From: Apostichopus japonicus
Lineage: Eukaryota; Echinodermata; Holothuroidea; Aspidochirotida; Stichopodidae
Reading direction: 5' to 3'
DNA length: 64,000 bases
Assembly (NCBI RefSeq): GCF_037975245.1
Contig: NC_092583.1
Span: 3,774,764 to 3,838,763 of the forward strand
Under the pieces are notes generated by a model. That model had not been told where the DNA came from and made no database searches. It saw only the letters and a list, made by a program, of their open reading frames with translations. Position 1 is the stretch's first letter. The number at the start of each line of letters is the position of its first letter. Positions 25,601 through 40,600 of this stretch are shown piece by piece. The position numbers were made by a program, and so were the translations under genes.

Positions 25601-28600
25601 TCTCATAACAATCGCAGTTCTTCTTTACTAAATTTATTTTCTTTTGTACCCTTTTCTTTTGTTGTTACAGAAATCAAAAGGCAAAGGCATTCAGCAGTTT
25701 ACAATGCTTGGAGAAAGATTTGCTTACAATTTTGGCCATTACTAAAAAGTGAGTGGACGGTTTAATCTCGTTTGGATCGATATTATGTGCTTCCCTTTAT
25801 TTTGTATCATTTAGCATCTCAGTAGTACCTTCAGTTAGCATTACATACCTTCAACTGAGGTTGGGTTAAAAGGATTGTCTGGTGGCCCAAAGAAGTTACC
25901 TTAAAAAATGATAAATAATTTTCCAAACATGTTGTCAAAGTATGAGAACGCTAATGTTGCATTTGACAGGGAAACAATTTTTTAATCGTTAAGGAAATGG
26001 GAGTGCTAACTTCAAGTCGCCTGTTTTGCCTATTTGCCAGCGCAACGTCAATCACCAAATTGATGCGTTCGAACAAACGGTACTTTTGGTGAGAAACTGG
26101 TGAATTTGAAAACCAGATTTCTACAAGAAGAAAACATCAAATGGGGACAATTTTCACATGGTTAGCAAGAGAAAATTAAGAACTATTAGTACAACGTATC
26201 AAAACCTTTCACCAGACAATTCCTTTAAGTGGTGATTTCCATAATATGTCAGCTTTGTTATGTTAAAAAGTATAAATGAAAGTAATATTTGGGGGCTGTT
26301 TTCCATCTTTAAATCATTAATTTTAGACCTGGCGCTACAGCTCTGGCCACTGTCAAGAATAGCCTTGGATACTGTACCCCAAGAGCTGGAGGTGAGTCAA
26401 AATTTATCTAATTTATCCCGTTATAACTTTATAATGTAAGGCTGGCAAAAAGTCCTGGCAGAAACATCCTGGCAAAATTCAGGGATGTTGCAACTCTTAC
26501 ACGTATGGAATGTGTAGTATATCCACCAGCACCCCCCCCCCCCTCCTCTCCCCTCCTTCTTTGACCTACTTTTCAAGTGGTCCTTCTAATTTCTGTTGGA
26601 GTCTCCCTTCATTTCTTATGGTATGTTTCAATAGAGGTAACTCCTCCAATCACTCATTTCGTGCAGTATGCGTCAGTTGTCCATTTTGCATTTCCTGCTC
26701 TTTGTTATTGTGTGTTTGAAAATCAATGTAAAATGGATGAAAGTCTTGTGTACTGTTTCCGGTGTACTGGAACGTATTTAAGTCAAATGGTCAACTTTTA
26801 TGCTTTCAATCCCTCGCTCTCTCTTCTTTTGCTTGCCAGGAATATGAACGGAACACAATATGAAAGGAAATATGATTGTTTTCTTTGCTATGTATGATCT
26901 CTCTACTGTTCATGTTAATATACTGTTCATTTGCAATAATGAACAGAAACCACTTCTGGAATTTTTGTAGCTTGTTTTCGTTAGAGTTGGTAGAATTGCA
27001 TGACACCCTGGACCCAGTCAGTGACAGCAGTTTTTTTTTTTTATATTTTCTGTCTGCCAGGTCATCATATGAAGCTGACATTTTTCATCTCACCATATGA
27101 CCTACTAGATGTAGACCAACAACAGCCGAAGGAGTTAGGTCCTGATGGTAAGTCTCAGTAATTTACTGTGTATCGTCAGTGTTATGCTCTCCAGTTTTCC
27201 CTTCATAGACACATTTCCCCTTTCGGTTGAAGCACCTGGTCACATTTATAGCGTCCCTTCATAAAAGTTTAAAAATGGAGACTTTACTACCAGTTTTTGC
27301 TCATTTAGGTAAAACAGCAGATTATTTAAATTCTTTTGTGAAGCCTGCTACAAACACTAACTGTCTAGAGTCTACCCATCCACACTTTGGTATTATATGG
27401 TACTGTATGTATGGTGATAAATTACAGTAGGTTGTCTATAGGATTCGGGCTGAAGCTCCGTTATTGCCATCAACTGTTGGGTCAAGAGTATAGCATCAAA
27501 ATTGAAAAATCACCCCGAAAAATTAAAAGAATTGTTGTTCACGATATAAACTCAATCTCTACAAATGTTACAGTATGGCGAAGCATCAATAAATGTTGAT
27601 GTATTGTGCTGGCTAAACATCGATGGTCTTCATGTTTTCCTTTTGCATTAGCCAAAGCATTGGTGCGGATGATACTTGTCTGTATTACCTGTATTTTATC
27701 CCGTATAGATATTACCTGTACCAGTAAATTAATGCATACTTGGTAATACTTTTATTTGTAGTTCTGTGTGTAAATTGGTATTACTGAATTATGTGTAATT
27801 GCCTTTGCCATATTACCTGTACTATGTTATTACCTGTACTATAGTATTATCTGTACTACATTATTACCTATACTATGTTATTACCTGTACTATATATTAT
27901 TACCTGTACTATATATTATTACCTGTACTATATATTATAACCTGTACTATATATTATTACCTGTACTATATATTATTACCTGTACTATAGTATAATCTGT
28001 ACTACATTATTACCTATACTATGTTATTACCTGTACTATGTTATTACCTGTACTATATATTATTACCTGTACTACATTATTACCTGTACTAAAGTATTAT
28101 CTGTACTACATTATTACCTATACTATGTTATTACCTGTACTATGTTATTACCTGTACTATATATTATTACCTGTACTATATATTATTACCTGTACTACAT
28201 CATTACCTGTACTATAGTATTATCTGTACTACATTATTACCTATACTATGTTATTACCTGTACTATGTTATTACCTGTACTATATATTATTACCTGTACT
28301 ACGGCATTATCTGTACTACGTTATCACCTATACTATGTTATTGCCTGTACTATGTTATTACCTCTACTATGTTTCTGCATAATTATATTACCTCTAATGG
28401 TATTATTTGAATTACCTTATATAATTTATTTACTTTAATTTATCTACAGATCCATTGCCCAAGGATATCGGCTTATGGGTGTCGATCGGTCTTGAGAATT
28501 CACAGCCGAGGAAACTTCAGACGATGCCACTAATTGTACAGAGTACAACTGAAGGAAAAGTGTAAGTCTTGTGTATTTTCAGTCTAACGAGTATATGTAG

Positions 28601-31600
28601 TAGTTCATTTCCCCCTCCTCCCCCTCACAGTCGGTATCTTATGTACATGTACCCCTAGGTAGAAACTGATGCCAGTGTCTGAACCAATAACCTTTTGCAC
28701 AAGTTCTGTACCGTGCAAGGCGTTAATGTGTAAGGACAACATGTCCATCTCCAGAAACATTGCTAGACAAATTTATTCATTTGTAACGACATGTAAAATG
28801 TAAAATTACAAAAGCAGATGAACATATCAATTGATGTCTTTATTTTCCTCCCACTTTAAACATTGACCCGGACATTCATGTTTCAATCTCTTTTTACGGA
28901 GACATGGTTTTTCTTCTGCTGCTGACGATGACGATCAAAGATAATATGAAATGCACATTGTTTGCAAAGGGTCAAAGGGATCAGTTATGCTAATTATTGT
29001 GAAACTCTGACAGATTGGCCTAGTGATATGAATCATTCATATTTACACGGGAGGCTGCAACACAAAGAAACAGAATAATAGCATCATTAACACGAATAAA
29101 TGAGTTGTGTCCGCAACAGGCATTGGAGACACCAGAACATTCATGAAGATTTGTAGCAGACTACATTGCTACCAAGAGAATCATATTGACCGTCAGCACT
29201 TTACTGTATGACTGAAATTTCTTGTGAAACTTACAGAGCAGAGGGAGTTTGCTGATGATCGATTGAAATACAAAAGTGACCTCAATTTATCTGATTAAAT
29301 GTGAAAATGCTGCAAAAACAGGGATTTCTATCCTGTGCAGGCAGCTGTAGCTGTCTGAAGTATTATCTTCCCTTTCATATATGTGTTAGCTCATTGGTTA
29401 ACACCGGTGTCTTTCAATCATAAGGTTCCGAGTTTAAGTCACTCCAAGATTAATGTCTGTCGTCCAGTTACAGAGTTGTTGGCAAATGACAATTCGAAAT
29501 GGACGTTAAAATATGAATATAAGAGACTGACTTTGGTCAGCTAGCGGCTTTGATTAAGCCAATGATGGCTTCTTCGCAAGTTCCTGCTTGCAGGAAGATC
29601 TTCTAAAATATATACAATCATACATATATGATCTCTATATGTGTGAGTTGTTACAGAGGGATTCTTCTTGAGGCAGGTTCTATTCATGGATTGTGTTTTA
29701 GTTCTTTCGAAGTTTGGTTTCTTCATGTATATGAAGCTTTGGAACGACCTACCACACGACATAAAGACTGCCAAATCTCTCGCCATATTAAAGAAAATTT
29801 TAAAAACTCATTATTTTTAGTTTCTCAACGTGATTTTGTCACTTTTATATACTCGTGTTTTTATCTACACTTTTACTTTTGTACAACTCTATTCTTTGTG
29901 CTTATCCTTTGTTTTTTATAGGTTTTGGTCTGTTTTATAGTCTTCTCGTCATTTTAGATTTTTGTTTTTGTATTTTACATATTGTTTAATTTTCGTTTAT
30001 GTGTTTTCTAGACTTTATATTCCTTTGATTTCTCTGTCTTTTTATTTTTTTTATTTGTTTTAGGTTTTGTAAAGCGCCTAGAGGCCTTTTGGTATTTGGC
30101 GCTATATTAAGAACTTATTTATTATTATGAATATTCATCTTAGGGTGTTGATAAGTCACTTGTATGTGTAAAGCCCCAAATATAGTTAGTAGAATTTTAC
30201 TAGGATGAACCATATCGAACTTTTCCTTCTTTACCAGGACGCGTAACAATTCACAGCTAGGACCAGCCAACAGCATCCACCTTCCGGCTGTTTTTACTCT
30301 CACTCTGAGTCAACTAATGCCTGTATCTCTTACCCTCTTGAGGCAACTTCAAAGCCTTACTGGTAAGGTTAATACGTACCTCATGATGACACAGTTTGGT
30401 CAAGGGTCTTTTGAGGCATGCATACTCTAGTGTGTTTGCAGTTATGATTAAATACATGTAATGTTGAATGCATATCACCACTTGTTGATTCCTTGCCGAA
30501 GGCAGAAGGAATCAATGCGATGGTGATGGTGTGTGAGTATATGTGTGTGTATATGACACTTGTTGTTGTCATTGGTCAAAGGTCGTTTGATGTTAGCACT
30601 GGTCAAAGTCTGAAAACATTTGTTTACAAAATAGACGTTCAAACTCGATGTGTAGCTAGCCGTTAGTGAGTAGACGATCTGAAGTGTTTTTCATGAATGT
30701 CAAAGGTCATTTGAGTTAACAGAAGGAAAAAAGGGTAAAAATCTTGTAAACATGATATCTCAAGGAAGGTTTTAATGCAGTTCTAATATTTGGTATCTGG
30801 ATTTCCTGTTATCAGTTCAGCAAACCCTATTGAATGTGGTGGAGGTCAAAGATCATTTAAGGTCAGCAGTAGGCAAAATGTGAATATATCAAAAATGGTT
30901 TATCTCCATAATCAGAACATAATAGGAGGTCATATATGCCTGGTATGATAGCCTTTTGTGTTGTATAGTTTGTACACAATTTGATGTAGGTCAGAGTTCA
31001 TTTAGGTCACCAGGTGTCAAAGATTAAAACATTATGTAAATATGATATTTCCAGATAGAAAACTAGATGGTATGTATGCTATATTGAGTACAAGAACCCT
31101 ATTGTTTTTGGTGGAGGGTACAGGTCATTTGGGTTCAGCAGAGGTTACACTCTGGACATTAAACATGGCATCATAATCATAGGCATTTTCATCAGATGTC
31201 ATAGTGGCATATGGCTTTCCTATAATGAGTGCAGCAGCCCAGCATTTGTTGTGAAGGTCAAAGTTCATTTGATGTCAGCAAGGGGGGGAATTGTAAGTAT
31301 CTTAAGAGCACTGTAGCAGGATAATTTTGTTTTCAAGTTGAGACTTCTAATTTGCTTCAAGTCAATGTTTGTTTAAGGCTAGCAGAATTCAATCCCTGAA
31401 AACCTTTCTTCCTAGAGAGGGATGTGGTCAGTGATTAGCTTTTGGTGTCAGCATGACATTTGGTGCCCAGGAAATGGTGTACAGAAAACACATAATTGGT
31501 CAGACCTTAGTTGATATTGTTGTTGTTATTTACTGCAATTGAGAATGATTTGTATTTTTAAGAACCTAAGCAAATTCTGAAAATTTACACCATGTCAGGG

Positions 31601-34600
31601 TAATATTTCATTGCTCTCACTATCTTGGTGATAAAACATTCATGCTCTCACCATCATTAATTGGTACAGGTTTAAGATGCTGCTTAAGATTCAAGGTTTA
31701 AGATGTTGTATATAGGCTAGTCAGAAATTACTGCCCAATATGTTAAATCTGCTCTGAATTATCGATATAAAGACCTCAGGAATTTATTTTGACACAGAAC
31801 ATGCGAACATATCACATTACAGTTGCTCTTCTTACTGCTTGTTATATCAACAAGTACATTAATTAGCACGTATTTGTCTAAAGATTTGCCCAAATATGGT
31901 GCTGTTTGAAGGTCATTTGAATTCAACAGAGGTCAAAGTCTGGAAACCTTGTAAGCTTACAACTTAACCATATCTTTGATGGAATGGCTTTTCTTGTCAA
32001 TATTTGAGCTTTCCTCATTTAGATGGCTGAGAGGGTGTACCACTAATGACTGTTATCTGTCATTAACTTGCAGAAGGCTAATGCTGTACCTTTGCAATGA
32101 TCAAGTTATCTGGAACACTTTTTTGAATGTTCTGGTGCTTGATTTTAAAACACATTTTCCTCAGTTGCTCAATCATGTGATTCAACTATAGTAGAAACTT
32201 AATAAGGCAAGGAATCACTAAGCCTGCTGGCTTTCTGGTTATTAAACTGGTCTCTAACTTCTTTATCCTTTCACCTTTGGGGTCAGGAATAAAGGCTGTA
32301 TGGGGTTTATTCATAAAATTACGAGGTGGCGTTAAGGGCCATTAATTTATATTACCGAAAGAGCAGCTAATTTTGACTTTCGTTTCAATCCTCTCACAAG
32401 TCGAGAGTGAGAAGGAAAATAACCGTACCAAGATTCTTATGGTCTTTCTAAATCTAAATTTTTCATCTTTGATTTGTAAGTTCATAAATTGAGGGGAATT
32501 GGAGCGGTAGTAATTTGAATACAAAGTTTAGAAATCTTCTGCTAAAGGTTACTTTTGCATTATTTGAAAGGGTCATCTGACCCATTAATAGCCACATCCT
32601 TAAGTAATTTGTAATTTGAGGAAGTTTAAGGTCAAACTTCATGTGGTGTCTTACCATGTTTCCTCTGCATGTTTAGGTGTTACATTGGTGTACAGCGAAA
32701 ACCAGACACCTCAGCCGATCAACACCCTAATATGTCGTCACACCCTGGATCCTGATTTTATCACCAATCAACAATCGAGAAATGCTCAACATCCAAGAGG
32801 CTACACTTTTCATGTCGTAAGTCATTAAATGCTTTGCTCCAAGCTTTCCCTGTCTTCATTAACATTTCCATCAACATAGTTTTCCAAAAGACAATAGAAT
32901 CATTTTTCGATGTTGCTCACACCCCCCATTGAGCACAATTCCAGGTCTCTTCTCATGAAGTGATATGAAATATTTTTTACCATTTTACACAGGTAACATT
33001 TTATCTGGTAGTTTTATAATAACCTCCACCTTAGTATTTTCACTATTTCTCATTGAATTCTCAGATGCTATGCAAATGATGTAACACAGCTATATTATTA
33101 TACAGGCATTGCCATCAAAGTATGCCATAAACTATGAAGATATGCCCACACTTCATTCTGCAGTAAGGAATACCAAAAGCTCACCAAGCATGATGATCTA
33201 AAGGATATGTCCATGTTCTGAAGGATATTTCCATCCTGTAAACTGATATGTAGTTGATGTAACATTAAGGTTGCAGAGCACTGTTGAATGTATGTATGCG
33301 AAATAAACATACCCTTTCGCATATCAATTCACAGCCAAAGGGCTCACCGAATGGGGAGGATTCTCTGAAGTTAAAACAATATCTTTAATGTATGTCTTTA
33401 GTGAACATAGTCAGTTCATGTTGTAATCACCCACACAAACTTTATTATGTCTGTTAGAACGTGGATATATCTTGTAGAACATATATCCATGAGCCTCTTG
33501 GTGTTTGTAATTCAAATCCAAAGCATTAGCTAAAAATGTCTACTAAAGCAGTTGTTTACACTTTCAGCATAACAAGTATTCTGGAAGTCAAATCCGTATG
33601 AAAAGAAACTACTTTAAATTTTGTTGCATTCATATCATGACCAATGTTCAAAATCTCGAAATCTTGTTTCTTATGAAAAGTAAATCACAGAGCAGATGAT
33701 ACCATGAAAAAGCTGCAGTGTTATACATTTGAATTTGAAGATGCTTGTGGGAACTTTATCTGATAACTAATTTCCTTCACTTGAGATTCAATTGTCCTTT
33801 TGTTCTACATAGAATCTCCCCGATCAGAAACAGCGCTACTATGTAACCGATTCACCGATGGTAGGAGAAATCAGAGGAATCCTTATCACAAAAATTCACT
33901 TTGCCCAACACACACAAGTTTTACAGACTATAAATTGTTTGCGTCAACAAGCCAATTACAATGCTCTGGTTGCTAGCTGTGTGCGGAAGGCAGACCAAGA
34001 AAGTAAGGAAAACAGTTTAAAGCATTGTTAGGAGTTTAAGCATTTAGTAGCTTAAAGCATTGTGAACATGCATATACTGTTTTGTGACAGCAGTGATACA
34101 TATGTAGTTTGTTAGTACCAGCAGTGCAAGTGAACGTGTTGGGTCAATTAACAATGTTGGTATGCAATTATTAACACCATGTACAATGTTCATAATTTAA
34201 GTACGCCCTGTTCATAAATCTTTTGTTTCTATGATGTATGTTGGTGTATGGTAACTTCATATGTCACCTAACTTTGCATACTGTTGTGTACATAAGGAGC
34301 TGTGCCGATAGACTCTTTGTAGCTGGCTGTAGTGTTTGCTAGTCAAATTGCAACACCTTTTTCAAGTGCAATTTTAAGCCACACAGTCTCGACCAAACAA
34401 GCTAACATTTATACAGCACAAGAAGGAAATGTCTGATTATTCTGAGTCACTTTCAAAAAAATCATTTCACCCATTTACTGTAATATACTGTACATCAGCA
34501 TATGTGCAAAGTCAGGGAAACTCTTTTGGCTCAAGTCCTTTTCTCCTTCTGGTGGAATTTGATCATAGTAACAATGAAATTGCTCAGTTGAATTATAGAA

Positions 34601-37600
34601 CTAAACCACAGAGGAAGATCCAAGATATTATCATTTTCCATGACCTTGAAAGTAATGTTTGTTCCCTTCATAGCATCGCAAAGTTACCATATACAAACCT
34701 TCTGTATGTGCCTTTTCATAAGGTACATATCATGTGGTTTTCCTCTGGATATTGGCACAAAATAAATTTGCATTTATTATTTTCATTATGATCATTATTA
34801 TTATGAATATGTCAGATGTCTTTGTGCAAGTAAATTGTAAATCATATCTATCAACATAGTACAACTGTTCATTTAAATCTATAAACAACATGTATATATA
34901 TACCATATGTCAGTGTTAAAGTATGCAATGTTTATGAATATCATATCTTTGAGAGGTACAGTATGTGGTGTACTGGTTGAACTGCTATATATGTATTTGT
35001 TAACAAGGTAATCATGTCATTATTTCAGACGATGAGAGCGAAGAGGTCTTTGAAGTAACAGCTTACAACCTTCACAGGATGACTGTTCTCTTTGAGCATC
35101 CAGCCAAAGATGGCATGGCCTGTGGTATGTATGATATTAGGTTTATTAACAAACAATTCTGACAATTTTTGCAAGCATTTTGCTCTGCTTATTTTCAGAA
35201 TAATAAATATTATCATGTTCTGTATCAAGTTCTGTATCATATTAGAGGTTTCATCTAATATGACATTTTATACTTTTATTGCAGTTGAATTTGATACATC
35301 AGATGCAGCGAACCCAAAGTGTAAGCTATACCCCAGAGAGGGTGAAGAGCCCTTTTGTAGTGAGGAGTATGCCACAAAAGTTTTGCAGAAGTGCCTCTCC
35401 ATTCCTATCACCATGAGGGCTATACTAAAGAAAACAGTTGGCTGGTTAGAAACCCGTAAGCAGAAAGAGGTAAGTTGTCTGCAAGATAACAGAATGATGC
35501 TAAAATTTGTAATTGGAAAGTATTGCAGTGATACTGAAATTTCATCACACAAAGTTAAAATTGTGGGTTGTCAACTTTTGGCTTGTAATTGTCAAAGGCA
35601 ATAAATGGTCACTTGGTACAATTGTATGGTTTAATACCTTTTTAGGCATGGAAACCTCTGGGGTCAGTTCCTGTGTGAAGGTTTGCGATCATAATTAACA
35701 AGTCCATTATGTAAAAAGGGCAACCTGTCTTTGGGAGAAATAACAGAACAACTTATTCACTCCTCTGAAAAGTAAATGCGTACCAAAAGGACCATTTATT
35801 TCAAAAAGGCTGTTTTCAATCATTTTTGGTAAAATGAATAGTCAATCTGGGAATGTTTAGAAATTTGATAGTAGTTGAGAAGCAGTACATGTTTCAAACT
35901 AGCAATTATGAGTTAAACTTTTAAACTTAAATTTTATGACTATCAAAATTAATTATGTCAAGGTTACTACCATGTGAAGTTTTTATTAAGTAGCAGTTTT
36001 CCTTTGTTGCGTTTTTCTCAATTTGTTTGATCTTGAATTATTAACTGAAGATAAATCTTAAATAATTTTAGTTTAACATGTAATGGTAAATAAGAATTTA
36101 AAGAAGGAAAATGCAGATATATGAAATGAAGGATATCACAATAGTAAAGAAACAATTGTAGATATTGTGGATTTTTCTTACACAGACTGGACTAAACCCT
36201 TGACTTTTTGTTTCTATCTTCAATTTGTTTTTTTTTATTTGACATGTCCTAATAATATGATCTATCTTTTTAATTATAGGTACCTGCTGCTGCTACACCT
36301 GCGATGGGATCCAGCCCTTTTCCAAGTCCAAATCTGCCATCATCAGGTCCATTCAGTGCCCTTCAGAAATTGCCCAAGTCATTTGGGGGCACTCAGGGTC
36401 CATCCTATAATTCTGCTAAGATCAAGGGAAGAACCCTGTCAGGAACTCAAAACTACCAGGGAAGCATTCTTAGTGACCTGACAAGCTCAATGGCGACATT
36501 CTTTCCACAGCCAACATACTCCAGCAGTACAGCAGCACCAGTGCCTCAAGCTGTGCCAGGAGAACCCTTGCTGAGTCCACCAAAGCAAACACAGAATCCC
36601 ATGTTAGCAAGCCTTTTACAGAGTACCATTACAGGGGGAGGACCACCAGCTCATCGGATCCCTGTACAACAACAACAATACCAGCAGCAACAACAGCAGC
36701 AACAACAACAACAGCAGCAACAGCAGCAACAACAGCAACAACAACAGCTGCAACTACAACAGCAGCAACAGCAACAACCTCAACAACAGCCTCAACAACC
36801 AGTGGACCCACTACAGATGCATCCAACACCACCTACTCCCACCACTCCAACACAAGCTAAACACAGTAAGAACCCAATGTTGCTTAATCTGCTTCAAGAA
36901 CCAAACATTGATGCTGCCAATGTTACATCTCTGAAGGCAACCAAAGCTAAACAGCGCAGAAAGAAAATGTCAGAGAAATCTCCACAACTTTTCCCAGAAG
37001 ATGACTCTGGCAGTGGAAGTCACGTCAATCAAGATGTTTTCATGTTTACTAGTGCACCTAAGTTATCATCAATGCCTTTGTTAAAGGACACACCAAGACA
37101 GTCTTCTGTATCAACTGATCCTCTGAAATCTCAATTTGACATGAATAAACCAAATCAAACATTAACAGAGTTCTCTCCCTTGATGAGTAAACTAGTAGAT
37201 CAAAATAAGATGAAGAAAAGACAAAGCAGATCGGATAGTGTTACCTCTGTTTCAAGTATTGGAGCTGTGCCGCCATCCCCAAGGCAGTCACCGAAAACCC
37301 CAATGTCACCAGCAGGGACGTTGTCTCGTCCATCTCGCAGCATCAGTAGTACTCCAGAGTTATCGGCACCAAGTCCATCTAATATTCTACCAGGTATGAT
37401 CACTGAAATGCTTCCAAGATCAGACCCACTACCAGGGATAAGTCAGAGCCATGTCCTCTCACCTGACTTTGGTGTTCCACCAAAGGTTCTGACAACACCC
37501 TCACATCAAGTTCCTAGTGATCCTTTTGATTTTACAGAGGATATAAAGGACATCATTGAGATCAATGTGCCAAATTTTGAAGATATGTTCTTAAATTCAA

Positions 37601-40600
37601 AGACGGATTCTGATGAATTTGGACTGAGCAGCGTCAATTCTGCTATAGCTAAACTTGAGTCTGCATCTGTGTTGGACAATGAAGAAGACAAGAAAGACAC
37701 CATTGATATGCAAACTAACCTCCTTCACCCAGGATCTAGGAGTCAGTCTTTAGACTTGATGTTGCCTGGTGTTGTGTCAAACAGACCTCCTGGAGATGTA
37801 GCCCTGGATTTATCTCAAGCAGAAGTACCAATACCTAACATTAGCGCTCCTGTCGGTAAGGAGCTGAGGTCATCAATATCCTCCTCACCTACACTTCCAG
37901 TTCAAAGCCCTATGCCATCTCCTCCTCCTCAGTCGAAAAAGAGTGTCTCCAAGGCTCATCCATCAAAAGGAAAGCCCAAAGATTTTTCCAAGTCATTTCA
38001 GAGTGATATCCCCAAGCCCAAAACGAAAAGAGCCAAGAAGAATTTGAAAGAGCCTGCTGGACCGGCTGATGTAATTTCCAAGAAAGGCCGCAGAAGAGGG
38101 AGAAAGAAAAAGTATCCGGACTCTTCTCCAGAGTGTGCAACTGGAGAAGACTATGAGACGACAGTAGCATACGGACAGCCATTAAAGATGACAATAAAAC
38201 TGAAACCTGCAGAGGCAAAGCCGAAACTCAGAGTCACTCCTCCATTAACCAAGATTAAAGTGAAGACCTTACCAGCTCTTGGTACATCAGTAAGTCAGTT
38301 GGGACAGAGAGAAGATACAAATGAGGCAGTTTTCAAAACACAGAGTACAATACAGCAAACTCAATTACTTCAGCCCAGAAGAGATCAAGAGGATTTAAGA
38401 AAAGATAAAGGTGAAACAAAGCCAGTGGAAAAACCGCCAAAAGACAGTAACAAAACAGAGCCACCAGAAAGAGTAATGATCAGAAAGTCACTCGATCCAC
38501 AGAAAGTAAGATTTGATGAACGGACATCCTCGAAAGTGGCAAATTTAAACAGCAAGCCAGTTTTCAAGGCTGGAAGTGGTGCAAAGATAACTAAGGTCAG
38601 AACAGATCTAGCAAAGAGACCTGCTTACATATCTAAGGCAGATGTGCAAAAGCCCAGTCCAGAGGATATACTCAGTTCTGTGCTTCCTAGACCATCTGTA
38701 TTATCCTACAAAATTCCAAAGTTGAAGAAACCCCCATCGCAGGATACATCACCTAAAGTTGGACCTGAAGGAGACAGTGGAAGCATACCACAAATAGAGA
38801 AAGTGAATCAGTCTGTTGTCCCAAGCAAAATTTCTGATCAAACCAGGCTTTCTTCCCCAAAGAGAACCCCCATCTCGGCAATGCCGAGACCAAGAAGTGC
38901 ATCTCCATCTATGAGGCAAGATAAGAGGTTTGATGTAGGCAAACCAGGCTTCACAAGGCCCACGCCTGGACAAAAAGGTGGGTCAGTTAGCCCAAGAGGT
39001 TCAGTAAGTCCACAAAGCAGTATTGGTAGTAGTAAAGTAAGAACATCTGCAGATAAATTAGATAAACGTGGTGAAACGCCCTCTCCTAAGGATTCAAGTT
39101 CATCTCCAAACAACAGAATGTCTCCACAGTTGAGATTACCAGCTACATCTGGCTCATCACCTAGTAATCCAAAATCTGGAATATCCATATCCACTCAAGC
39201 TGTGAACAAATCTTCCCAGGACAATGCTTCCCCTGTGCATCCTAGTAGGTCTCTGAGTACCTCCTCTCCTAGTTATACCTCAAAAACAAATACAGGAAGT
39301 ACTTTCGCTACCAACACAAAAGTGAGACCATCTACAACGCTGGGGTCCAAAACAGGCTCCTCTGGTGGTCAGCAAATGAAGACTCCTCTCACTGCACCAC
39401 CACCAAGCAAATCTCCATCCATCCCTTCATCAACAAGTTCCCTAAAGAGTGCACCTACATTGTCTCAGGTTAAAGTATCTCAGTCACCAAAATCTTCTCC
39501 AGTGGGGACAACTCAGCAGCAAGCCAAACAAGTGACTAAGCCAGTCCCTCTTGTGATTCCCTCAAGTGCTAGGGCACCATCATCGAATGTCAAAAGTTCC
39601 GCACCAGCGACTCCATCGACTCCTCTCTCATCGACTGGACCACGATTGAAGTCACCAAAACCGCGCAAAATCAACTCTTTGAACGCTATTGTAAGCAAAT
39701 TGACAGAAAGAGTCCAGGAAAAGACAACTGGTGATGGAGCTCATACTACTGAGAAAGAAGATGACCACAAGAAGCTGGAACTTGTTCCCGGCGATAAGGA
39801 ACAGGTTGTGCGAGCACTTCTGAGCTCTGGACTTGTTGAGAAAGCACCTGTAGCCCCAGCAAAGGTTCCATCACAAAAGATCCAGCAAACACCACAAAGT
39901 AAACAACCTGCAAAGGATGAAACAGCAAAGGCTGCTCTTGTTGCAAAGCAGGGTGGGTCCTTTGTTGGAAAGTCTAGTACATCACAAACCAAAACTGCTG
40001 TAGCTCAGGCATTGAAAAGCATATCACAAAGTTCTAAACCTGAGGCCAATCCTGCATCTAAAGAAAGTCCCTCACCAACTCCAGCCAAATCCACTTCGGT
40101 TTTGCAAACCAAGAACTTGAAACCATCCACTCCTTCCAACAAATCAGCACCTACTAAAACAACAGGAAACAGCAATACTCCTGCAAAATCAACTGCAGTT
40201 ACATCAGCTCCAAGAACGACCTCACAGGTCAAAGTTACAACCACCGTCTCAAAGACCTCATCTGTAACACCTACTTCAAAAGTGGCCGTAGGAGGTTCAA
40301 AACCGAAGCTGTTTATTCCAACTTCTGGTATAAAGCCAAACCAACCAGTCCAGAGTCCTTCAAAGACCCCAACCAAAACATCACCTTCACCATCGTCTCA
40401 TCGTCCTATTATCTTAAGCAAGTCCTCTTCAACAGTGACTTCACCAGATAAAGGGGCCACAAAAGTGACCCGTGTTCAGATTGCGCCGGTTGCTGAACCT
40501 GCCACAGCTGGTGCATCGACCCCTGTTGGGGCAAAAGTCACAACCAAAGCTCAGAGTCCATCATTACCTTTAAAGCCAAAACAAGACAAGAAAGAACAAG

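Noticed and set aside
27799..28438. Tyr/Leu/Cys-rich proteins across the minisatellite
   Set aside because: Frames follow the 17-19-bp repeat and lie in an intron between two well-defined MED1 exons.
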